From the NCBI GenBank assembly GCA_043813445.1, contig JBDRLD010000042.1, positions 1-11,235 of the forward strand: 11,235 bases of DNA, in the 5' to 3' direction. The notes under the pieces are model-generated. The model saw only the letters and a list, made by a program, of their open reading frames with translations. It was not told where the DNA came from and did no database searches. This document shows positions 1-5,568 of the stretch, in pieces. Numbering within the stretch: position 1 is the first letter of the stretch; each line of letters starts with the position of its first letter. The stretch is from JBDRLD01 sp043813445 (lineage in GTDB: Bacteria; Patescibacteriota; Patescibacteriia; JACPHY01). Both the position numbers and the translations under genes were made by a program.

Positions 1-3000
1 ACCCTGATCCGTCTAGCATTGCCGTCTCGCCACGATCTCCGTTCGTATCGATAAGCTCGAGATCTTCGCCCGCAACCGCAATCGGCAGTACGTTCTCGCC
101 TCGGAATGGCAGCACCTCCACGCGCACCGTATCTGCCGACATCCTCCCATCATCGTCCCAAATATGAAGCGAAATCGTGTGCACACCAACCGCAAGCCAT
201 GACGATGGCCTCGATGTCGTACCGATTGTTCGCCCGCCATCCATCCACTCCCAGCGTGCGATCGAACCATCGGGATCCTTCGAGTCTGAGCCATTGAATT
301 TCACTGTCTCTCCACCATCGCCGTTCGTGTCACGGATTTCGATGAGTCCGCCCGCATGTGCATACGGCGCGAGATTCGATTGATCCGCTACGTCCGGTGC
401 AGCAACGACAGTCGCTACGAGCGTATCCGAGGCCTGCCGGCCGTTCTTATCCGTCACCGTAAGCGTCACGGTTGTCTTTCCGAGCGCGGTCGGATAGTAA
501 AGCGATGGGAGCGAACCGATGATCTTTCCATCAACCACCCATGACCAGTGTGTTAGCGCGCCTCCTGACGCATGCGATCGCGCTCCATCAAGCTCAAGGT
601 ACTCAATGCCGTCACCATTCCGATCAATAAGCGTGACATCATCTCCCGCGATTGCTATCGGCGGTTGCGCGATTGGAAGTGCGAGGATAACCATATTGTC
701 CGATTCGTTCGACTCGGAAAAACTCGCGCTGGAATCGAGCGAAACCTGAAGGGAGCGCGCGTCTTCCGGCAATGATGCGATCACCGCATCCAGCGAGACC
801 GCAAGCCCATCAACGCCATTAACACTCGTTATAACCGTCGCCTGTTCGCTGCGCAGCGCGCGCACTTCACCTCCATCCGGCGCAGTCGTCACGTAGCGGT
901 AGACATTTCCAATGCGCTTCCGATTCTCGCCAAGCCACTCGAATTGAATCGTGAATGCATCAGCAGCCATCAACGCTGTTCCTCCTAGATTCTCATAAAC
1001 AATGGTAACCTGTGTATCCGCGAAATCTGCGCGTCGGATCACAAAGTTTGGTGGCATGGGAAATGCAGTTCGCAGAACCGCTCTCGTATTATTTGCTTCG
1101 CTCTGCTCACGAATCACATTGCGCGGATCAACCCGAACGATAAATTGCGTCGCATCGTCTGGTGGATCGGCAAGCAGTAGTGCCATCGCATCATCGTCAC
1201 CGATTGTGAAGGTGAGCGCCCGCTCGCTCCCAGGGTTGATCGGCAGCGCGCGCGCAATAACCGCCGCTTTCCCAAGCGGACGATCTCCCGCAAACCACTG
1301 ACCCGACACGGCGGTTTCCGAAACCGACGACTCGCCGGAGTTTCCAACCCGAACGCGGAGCGTGCGCTGCGCCTCAAGCGTCGCCTGAACAGTAAGGTCT
1401 GCCGGCAACAAAACGGCTGTTTCGTGCTGTGCCGGCCCGGTGATCTTATCGACCTCTTCCTTCACAATCCAATCTGCCGGAATTCGCACAAACATCACAT
1501 TATCGTCCTCGTTACGCTCCTCGACTCCATGATCGGAATCAAGAACAATCCGAATCTGAATCGCATTAATCGGTCGGAGTGCGAGATACTCGGTAAGCTC
1601 CTCGAACGAACGCGACACCACGAACTCGTCGGCCTCCGAAATAAGAGGGTACCGCGTAATGCTCTGCTCCGGAGCAACCGGCGCGCCGGTCTCATCGAGC
1701 CACTTCAACGAGATACGAAATGGTGCGGTGACGTCACCATCTCCAATGTTCGCAAAACGAAACTGTAGGGCGCCATCGTTTGTAAATCCAGCCGCTCGGA
1801 ACAACAGATTTGGCCTCCGCATCAATTGCGACGCCGCCGAAGTTGCTTCCGAAGTAGCTGACGCCGCGGTTGACACGTCTCCCGTTGGTCTGGCCACAAA
1901 AACCGAGAGCGTGTTATCCGCCTCTTCAAGCTCAACGATATTCTGTGTGCCATCGATGGTCACGAGAAGTCGCTGCGCACCCTTCGGCATCGCACGCAAC
2001 ATCGCATCAAGCCCGATACGTCGTGGAGCCGCACCGATATTCTGAAAAACAGGACTGTCCGCATTGTTCGCTAACACCAGAGTTATCGCAGCAGTACTCG
2101 GCAGGAGATCCTCTGTGCTCGCACTCACGTCGACGAGATACTGTTCAGCACCCATTACCGGAATATCATTCGCATCCGCCCAAGTCAGCAACACCGACAT
2201 CGGAATCCTGCTCGTTCCGGTGACCGAGCGCACGGGCGCATCACCATTATTCGTAAAAGAAATGTGGAGTGCCGGATTCTGTGATTGCAATGCAATGTCA
2301 AGCATCTGGAGGTTTGGCTTGCGCACTCGGATGGACATCGTGTTGTCCATCTCGTTGCTCTCGGCAAACACGTTATCCGCATCCATGGTTGCGAGGAGGC
2401 GATCCGCTTCCGATGGCATTGAAGCAAATACTTCGCGCAGCGAAGCAAGTCGTCCATCTTCGGCGAGGAACATCAGAGCTTGTGGATCGTTAACAACCGA
2501 ATGGAGGTACGCGACCTCATGTCGTGGCACCCGCTCACTCGCGGAGATTTGGCATGAAATCGTAAACCGCGGCGCACCAGAAATCGGTTGCGCATGCACA
2601 TCAGCCCAGGTAAGCGCCAGTGTTGGTATGGGTGTCTTTGTACCATCCTGAAGGGCTACCTTGCCGTTATTCACAAAAGACACCCAGAGCCGATCCTCGG
2701 CGGCACCGGTACCGACACCGGTAAGTCGGAGGTTTGGCAGCTCGCGCGAAAATTGCCGCGCGAAAAAATCTGTAATCGCCGCATCCCAAGAACGCGAGAC
2801 GTGCTGCGCGACCGGTACTTCGAGCACGACCTCGTTATTCTGTTCGTTTAATTCCTCGATTACTCGATCAGCATCAACAATAAGCCGTATTGCCGTTGCC
2901 CCGTCCGGTTGCTCCGTTAAATAATCGTCAAGCGCCTGACGCCCTGCCCGACGGAAAAACAGCCACCGCCGCTCATACGACACCGATAGACCGCCGGTAT

Positions 3001-3277
3001 TCAACACAATTCCCTTTTGCGGCATCGGCGCTTGTACCGGAAGCATTCGTGGCGCCCCAACCGATGTACCAGTCGCATCAACCCATTGAAAAACGATGGT
3101 AAAATTACTCGGCGCTGCAACGGTGCTCGCATTCTCGTAGACGAACTCAATGCGGTGCGGTGCAACAAACGCAGCATCGCGGATGTGGAGGTCCGGCAGT
3201 TCTTCCTGCGCGTGCACCACCGCGCCAACGCCAAACAGCGCTCCGCTGACTGCGAGCGCACATACAAATCGTGTCAT
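1..3277 (-). CDS. Giant secreted CARDB/PKD repeat protein (C-terminus cut by window edge)
   Basis: One reading frame stays open from 3289 to the left edge: 1,092 codons from the ATG at 3277, with no stop seen. The N-terminus is a Sec-type signal peptide (MTRFVCALAVSGALFGVGAVVHA then QEE). Six CARDB-like repeats of about 130-165 residues follow. Each ends in an acidic, Asn-rich signature: EELNEQNNE near residue 140, ESNEMDN near 303, ELEEADN near 454, EERNEDDN near 590, EQSEANN near 722, ESNESDN near 858. Then come PKD-like domains at about 870-960 and 962-1055, and the start of a third, each opening with AxAGxD...DxNGD and containing a WxW core and (V/I)xD(K/D)(N/D)G. CARDB and PKD domains are extracellular beta-sandwich modules; an adhesion or surface-scaffold role is inferred. 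The start at 3277 is preferred because AGAGG lies 3 bases upstream; ATG 3289 is in frame and possible. No catalytic domain is visible. Confidence 0.9.
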   Translation of the reverse strand, partial: MTRFVCALAVSGALFGVGAVVHAQEELPDLHIRDAAFVAPHRIEFVYENASTVAAPSNFTIVFQWVDATGTSVGAPRMLPVQAPMPQKGIVLNTGGLSVSYERRWLFFRRAGRQALDDYLTEQPDGATAIRLIVDADRVIEELNEQNNEVVLEVPVAQHVSRSWDAAITDFFARQFSRELPNLRLTGVGTGAAEDRLWVSFVNNGKVALQDGTKTPIPTLALTWADVHAQPISGAPRFTISCQISASERVPRHEVAYLHSVVNDPQALMFLAEDGRLASLREVFASMPSEADRLLATMDADNVFAESNEMDNTMSIRVRKPNLQMLDIALQSQNPALHISFTNNGDAPVRSVTGTSRIPMSVLLTWADANDIPVMGAEQYLVDVSASTEDLLPSTAAITLVLANNADSPVFQNIGAAPRRIGLDAMLRAMPKGAQRLLVTIDGTQNIVELEEADNTLSVFVARPTGDVSTAASATSEATSAASQLMRRPNLLFRAAGFTNDGALQFRFANIGDGDVTAPFRISLKWLDETGAPVAPEQSITRYPLISEADEFVVSRSFEELTEYLALRPINAIQIRIVLDSDHGVEERNEDDNVMFVRIPADWIVKEEVDKITGPAQHETAVLLPADLTVQATLEAQRTLRVRVGNSGESSVSETAVSGQWFAGDRPLGKAAVIARALPINPGSERALTFTIGDDDAMALLLADPPDDATQFIVRVDPRNVIREQSEANNTRAVLRTAFPMPPNFVIRRADFADTQVTIVYENLGGTALMAADAFTIQFEWLGENRKRIGNVYRYVTTAPDGGEVRALRSEQATVITSVNGVDGLAVSLDAVIASLPEDARSLQVSLDSSASFSESNESDNMVILALPIAQPPIAIAGDDVTLIDRNGDGIEYLELDGARSHASGGALTHWSWVVDGKIIGSLPSLYYPTALGKTTVTLTVTDKNGRQASDTLVATVVAAPDVADQSNLAPYAHAGGLIEIRDTNGDGGETVKFNGSDSKDPDGSIARWEWMDGGRTIGTTSRPSSWLAVGVHTISLHIWDDDGRMSADTVRVEVLPFRGENVLPIAVAGEDLELIDTNGDRGETAMLDGSG

Positions 3278-3297
3278 CCACCTCTGCATACGTTTCC

Positions 3298-3306
3298 AGT
3301 ATACCA
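3298..3306 (-). promoter_or_regulatory. Extended -10 promoter candidate for the CARDB/PKD protein
   Basis: On the minus strand the sequence reads TGGTATACT: an extended -10 (TGn) followed by TATACT, five of six matches to TATAAT. I see no good -35 at 17 bases, as often tolerated by extended -10 promoters. Transcription would start near 3291, giving a very short leader to ATG 3277, or an essentially leaderless message from ATG 3289. The site lies just downstream of the uppP terminator, so this gene probably has its own transcript. Confidence 0.5.
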
Positions 3307-3315
3307 CTGCGCACG

Positions 3316-3345
3316 CAAAAACCGCCCAACGGATGTTGCGCGGTT
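3316..3345 (-). terminator. Intrinsic terminator after uppP
   Basis: Read on the minus strand, AACCGC (3345-3340) pairs with GCGGTT (3325-3320). After a G-G mismatch, CAAC pairs with GTTG around an ATCC loop. The hairpin runs into five T residues (3321-3317). It lies 15 bases after the uppP stop and separates uppP from the CARDB/PKD gene. Confidence 0.7.
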
Positions 3346-3359
3346 CCCACTGTATCACC

Positions 3360-4172
3360 CTACACGACAAATGCAGCGACAATCATGAGAATGCCAAAGC
3401 CGATAACAAGCTTCCCAAATCGCACGCGCTGCGCACAAGCGATCAGTGCGCGAATCGTGGCAAGTCCAAATACAAATGAGATGAGAACGGCAAGCGCAAG
3501 TGCTGCCGGCGCCATCGCCATGGACGACCAATCAGCGAGTGTCTCACGGAATCCGAGGACGATGTTCCCGAGGATGACAATGGGGATACTCAAGAGGAAG
3601 CTCGCACGAAAAGCGCTCGCCCCGTCTACGCGGCGCAGCAGTAGTGCGGCGACCGTGAGACCGGAGCGCGAGAGTCCCGGGAGCGCGGCAAGCCCCTGGG
3701 CTAGGCCAAGCCAGAGCGCGTCCGCGAGACGAAGGTCGGCAATGTCCCGCTGTCCTCCTCGTGATGTGCGAAGCTGGAGCACTCCGGTGACAAGCAGGAG
3801 AACACCAATGCCACCAGTGATGATGCCAATCGGTGCATCAAGTACAAGCGTGCCAACAATGCGGAGGAGGAGCACCCCAATGACGCCGCTTACGAATGTG
3901 GCGAGAATGAGAAAGCTGAGGAAAGTGCGCTGCTCCTCGGACGAGCGGCGCCAACGGAAGCACGTCGCGAGTAATTCCCAAACGTCGCGTCGAAAATATA
4001 CCAGTGCTGCGAGTGCTGTGCCAAGGTGGAGGAAGAGTGCGAGCGGGATGAGCTGCTCCGTGCGTATCGCGAACGGCCCATGCATACCGAGCAGCACAAT
4101 GAGTCCCTCAGAGCTCACCGGCAACCACTCAGCAATTCCCTGAACCGCACCGAAGATAAATGATTCGATCAT
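3360..4172 (-). CDS. uppP: Undecaprenyl-diphosphatase (UppP/BacA family), variant active site
   Basis: The 270-residue product has the usual UppP length and a highly hydrophobic, multi-pass profile. UppP dephosphorylates undecaprenyl diphosphate at the membrane so the lipid carrier can be reused for peptidoglycan and other glycans. Motif 1 is QGIAEWLPVSSEG (residues 11-23), giving Q11, E15 and S21 where the E. coli enzyme has E17, E21 and S27. Motif 2 is PGLSRSG (165-171), with R169 matching the catalytic Arg174. HLGTALAALVYFRRD (49-63) is another family signature. The oddity is Leu24 where the well-studied enzymes have the conserved His of SS(S/T)GH; as I recall, an EWLP(V/I)SSEG form occurs in archaeal-type members. 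ATG 4172 has AGAGG three bases upstream. Family assignment is sure; full activity is likely but unproven. Confidence 0.95.
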   Translation of the reverse strand: MIESFIFGAVQGIAEWLPVSSEGLIVLLGMHGPFAIRTEQLIPLALFLHLGTALAALVYFRRDVWELLATCFRWRRSSEEQRTFLSFLILATFVSGVIGVLLLRIVGTLVLDAPIGIITGGIGVLLLVTGVLQLRTSRGGQRDIADLRLADALWLGLAQGLAALPGLSRSGLTVAALLLRRVDGASAFRASFLLSIPIVILGNIVLGFRETLADWSSMAMAPAALALAVLISFVFGLATIRALIACAQRVRFGKLVIGFGILMIVAAFVV

Positions 4173-4200
4173 AGTCCTCTATTGTGACACAGGATGAGTG

Positions 4201-4257
4201 GATAGTTGAGAGTGGAGAGTTGTTAGATGCTATACGCTGGACGCTTGACGCTCTCTG
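4201..4257. repeat. Degenerate short-word repeat tract
   Basis: GAGAGTGGAGAGTTG is followed by words such as ATGCTATACGCTGGACGCTTGACGCT, in which short units ending in CGCT or GCT recur with point changes. The ten-base word GCTTGACGCT is shared with a similar tract inside the flippase gene (10449-10478). No coding or promoter role is apparent. Confidence 0.45.
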
Positions 4258-4320
4258 CGTAGGGGCGATCCCATTGTGGTCGCCCATCCGGACGGGCGGG
4301 GATTGAACCCCGCCCCTACG
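4258..4320. repeat. 63-bp REP/MITE-like palindromic element
   Basis: Perfect 10-bp terminal inverted repeats, CGTAGGGGCG (4258-4267) and CGCCCCTACG (4311-4320), bound the element. Inside are two smaller hairpins: GGGCGA/TCGCCC (4263-4268 with 4280-4285, extended by CCA/TGG) and GGGCGGGG/CCCCGCCC (4294-4301 with 4308-4315). The outer stem and the inner hairpins share bases, so the element can fold in two alternative ways. No protein is encoded. The shape is that of a non-autonomous dispersed repeat (REP or MITE type); copy number elsewhere cannot be judged from one window. Confidence 0.65.
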
Positions 4321-4334
4321 TCAATCCCAGAACC

Positions 4335-4422
4335 ATCCGCGACATCCGCGTATCAGTGAGTGATCCGCGTATCCGTAATTCCCATCCGCATATCTGCATC
4401 ATCGGCATTCTTCTCCTATCCG
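4335..4422 (+). repeat. ATCCG-iterated degenerate tract
   Basis: ATCCG occurs six times on one strand, at 4335, 4344, 4363, 4371, 4384 and 4418, with the longer word ATCCGCGTATC present exactly twice (4344 and 4363). Spacing is irregular, so this is not a simple tandem array. It lies just upstream of the cassette promoter. It may be decayed repeat or a cluster of binding sites. Confidence 0.45.
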
Positions 4423-4452
4423 TATAGGTGACTTGACAGCGTATCCTATACG
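4421..4452. promoter_or_regulatory. Operator candidate: inverted repeat centred on the -35 box
   Basis: CGTATAGG (4421-4428) and CCTATACG (4445-4452) are perfect 8-bp inverted copies separated by 16 bases. The gap contains TTGACA (4433-4438), and the dyad centre (4436.5) falls almost exactly on that hexamer. Arms start 24 bases apart, a spacing that would suit a dimeric or tetrameric DNA-binding protein blocking RNA polymerase. No regulator gene is visible in the window. Confidence 0.5.
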
Positions 4453-4461
4453 TGGTAGGTT
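4433..4461 (+). promoter_or_regulatory. Sigma70-type promoter of the three-gene cassette
   Basis: A perfect -35 hexamer TTGACA (4433-4438) is followed, after exactly 17 bases, by TAGGTT (4456-4461), which keeps the T1, A2 and T6 of the -10 consensus. Transcription would begin near 4468, leaving a leader of about 65 bases before the GTG at 4534. Confidence 0.6.
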
Positions 4462-4521
4462 GAAGCGTCGACTCGGCTGTGCCTGTCGACGAGCACCTTC
4501 AACCATGTAGGCCGTGCCTAC
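4458..4521 (+). promoter_or_regulatory. Structured leader with two hairpins before the cassette
   Basis: GGTTGAAGCGTCGAC (4458-4472) pairs with GTCGACG (4485-4491) and, past a five-base bulge, CTTCAACC (4497-4504): 15 pairs around a 12-base loop. A second hairpin, GTAGGC-CGT-GCCTAC (4507-4521), ends two bases before the Shine-Dalgarno sequence AAGGGAGG (4523-4530). If transcription starts near 4468 only part of the first 5' arm is made into RNA, so the longer dyad may act as DNA. A riboregulator or attenuator is possible; no known riboswitch class is recognised. Confidence 0.45.
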
Positions 4522-4533
4522 GAAGGGAGGACT

Positions 4534-4962
4534 GTGTCCGACATGATCATTGTCACGCCAGAAGAGCTTCAGGCGGGGCGGGTAGAGTGGAGCATCATCA
4601 AGTTCCACGACGTCAGCCCCGCGTGCATCCCTACGATGCACACCGTCCTGGAGGGCCGCACCATGTGCTCGCCCATCTTCCATGATGTCATACTGCGGAA
4701 TGGGCTGAGTGACATCAATACGTTCATCCGCCTGGTTCAGCTCCTCAAGTCCGAAGAGAACGACGGTGGGTACACCGTCCATCTGAAGATCGTGACGAAG
4801 GTAGCATTCCTGCGACGCCATCGAGGAACGTCGCTCCAGTACTGGGTGACGTACCGCACAGACAGAGCACTCGTTCAGAAACTCTTCGATGCGCTCAATG
4901 TGTTCCCGGATGGTGGTGGGCTTCACGAGCGTCAGATCGACGAGCTGAAGGAGGGGGCGTGA
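4534..4962 (+). CDS. Hypothetical 142-residue protein, first gene of the cassette
   Basis: I do not recognise a family. The product is probably cytoplasmic: there is no signal peptide or membrane segment. It has an alternating beta/alpha-like pattern, with a histidine/cysteine-containing segment at residues 31-50 (HTVLEGRTMCSPIFHD is part), a helix near 60-73 and a basic beta-rich stretch at 80-107 (TVHLKIVTKVAFLRRHRG). The GTG at 4534 follows GGAGG with only 3 bases between; ATG 4543 is in frame but leaves 12 bases. The stop TGA overlaps the next gene's ATG by one base (TGATG), so translation is probably coupled. Its promoter and leader are described separately. It could be a regulator or adaptor for the two small membrane-type proteins downstream, but that rests on position only. 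Confidence 0.8.
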   Translation: MSDMIIVTPEELQAGRVEWSIIKFHDVSPACIPTMHTVLEGRTMCSPIFHDVILRNGLSDINTFIRLVQLLKSEENDGGYTVHLKIVTKVAFLRRHRGTSLQYWVTYRTDRALVQKLFDALNVFPDGGGLHERQIDELKEGA

Positions 4963-5243
4963 TGCAGATCCTGAAGAGTATTGCCCAGAGCGCTGTCGCG
5001 CTCATCCTCGCCTCGATTGCCACAGACCTCGTCCGTGAACGGCGTGGTGCCAAGCGTGCGAAGAACGCGGTACGTGAACTCCAAGATGGCCTCCGCACCT
5101 GTCGGTGCGCCGGTCACTCCTGTCCGCGATGCGCAAAGACCATCGAGCAGCTCCGCAAGCTCCTCGACGATCTCGAACAGCCACCGCTCCTCATCGACGC
5201 AACTCCGGTCATGGACGACGCGGAATCCGCAGGGGAGGCGTGA
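4962..5243 (+). CDS. Hypothetical 93-residue protein: N-terminal membrane segment and Cys/His cluster
   Basis: I do not recognise a family. Residues 5-23 (SIAQSAVALILASIATD) form a plausible single membrane segment or hydrophobic helix. They are followed by a very basic stretch (25-40, RERRGAKRAKNAVREL), which would favour a cytoplasmic C-terminus. Residues 47-57 hold C47, C49, H52, C54 and C57 (CRCAGHSCPRC), a compact arrangement that could bind one metal ion such as zinc. A leucine-rich helix (58-72) and an acidic tail follow. The start is ATG 4962, seven bases after AAGGAGG (4948-4954) and overlapping the previous stop. Its own TGA overlaps the next ATG in the same TGATG manner. It may assemble with the products on either side. 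Confidence 0.78.
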   Translation: MQILKSIAQSAVALILASIATDLVRERRGAKRAKNAVRELQDGLRTCRCAGHSCPRCAKTIEQLRKLLDDLEQPPLLIDATPVMDDAESAGEA

Positions 5244-5506
5244 TGGATATCTGGACTAAGCTCATCTTCGGTGCCATCGCGTATGTCCTCGGGAGGGGCG
5301 CGTACCGAAAGTACGTCGCGCCACAGCCGGAGCCCGCTCCGCAGCGCGACCCCGATGCCGAGGCGGAGGAACAGCTCGAACGAGAGCTCGTCGCCATGCA
5401 GCAGGAACTCAACCTGACTCCGGAAGCGGTCGAACGCCTCCGTGAGCAGCGCCAGCAGGCAGAACGCCAGCAGGCGGCCGAACGGAAGTCGCAGCGGACG
5501 ATGTAG
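5243..5506 (+). CDS. Hypothetical 87-residue protein: N-terminal hydrophobic helix plus charged coiled coil
   Basis: I do not recognise a family. A short hydrophobic segment (residues 6-17, KLIFGAIAYVLG) is followed by a Pro-rich linker (26-37). A long Glu/Gln/Arg-rich helix (about 39-82) with heptad-like spacing then suggests a membrane-tethered coiled coil. The frame is open further upstream, to 5105, but ATG 5243 is the real start: it overlaps the preceding TGA and has AGGGGAGG four bases before it. It is the last gene of the cassette; a strong hairpin follows 22 bases after the stop. The layout of a short anchor plus coiled coil resembles small structural or scaffolding proteins, and superficially inner-membrane spanins, but nothing else supports a lysis role. 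Confidence 0.78.
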   Translation: MDIWTKLIFGAIAYVLGRGAYRKYVAPQPEPAPQRDPDAEAEEQLERELVAMQQELNLTPEAVERLREQRQQAERQQAAERKSQRTM

Positions 5507-5527
5507 TCCGCAGCGCCACACACGAAG

Positions 5528-5553
5528 ACAGCCCCCGATACGTCGGGGGCTGT
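5528..5553 (+). terminator. Intrinsic terminator between the cassette and hisS
   Basis: ACAGCCCCCGA (5528-5538) pairs perfectly with TCGGGGGCTGT (5543-5553) around a TACG loop, 11 pairs in all. A modest T-rich run (TTTCCTATT, starting inside the stem) follows on the plus strand. The cassette and hisS converge here, so the hairpin may serve both, though the minus-strand side lacks a clear U-tract. Confidence 0.7.
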
Positions 5554-5568
5554 TTCCTATTGTGATTC

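Larger units (their letters stand above)
4173..4533. other. Gene-free 361-base interval with repeats and regulatory signals
   Basis: I find no credible gene between the divergently transcribed uppP start and the cassette start. From left to right it holds a stretch of decayed word repeats (about 4201-4257), a 63-bp hairpin element (4258-4320), an ATCCG-iterated stretch (4335-4422), an inverted repeat enclosing a -35 box (4421-4452), the cassette promoter (4433-4461) and a leader with two hairpins (4458-4521). A minus-strand open frame covers part of it but has no ribosome-binding site and is judged spurious. Confidence 0.75.

Noticed and set aside
2064..2651. A 195-codon plus-strand open frame
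   Set aside because: It is antisense to the CARDB repeats of the giant secreted protein, which reads continuously on the other strand.
3271..4143. A 290-codon plus-strand open frame
   Set aside because: It is the antisense shadow of uppP, whose product has clear family motifs. The Ser/Arg-rich translation has no recognisable feature.
4399..4926. A 175-codon minus-strand open frame over the cassette promoter and first gene
   Set aside because: It has no ribosome-binding site and would overlap the operator and leader. The plus-strand gene has a promoter, Shine-Dalgarno sequence and a TGATG junction with the next gene.
4534..5506. Interpretation of the cassette as a phage lysis module (holin/spanin)
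   Set aside because: Gene 3 has a short anchor and coiled coil like an inner-membrane spanin, but there is no endolysin, no lipoprotein partner and no phage gene nearby.
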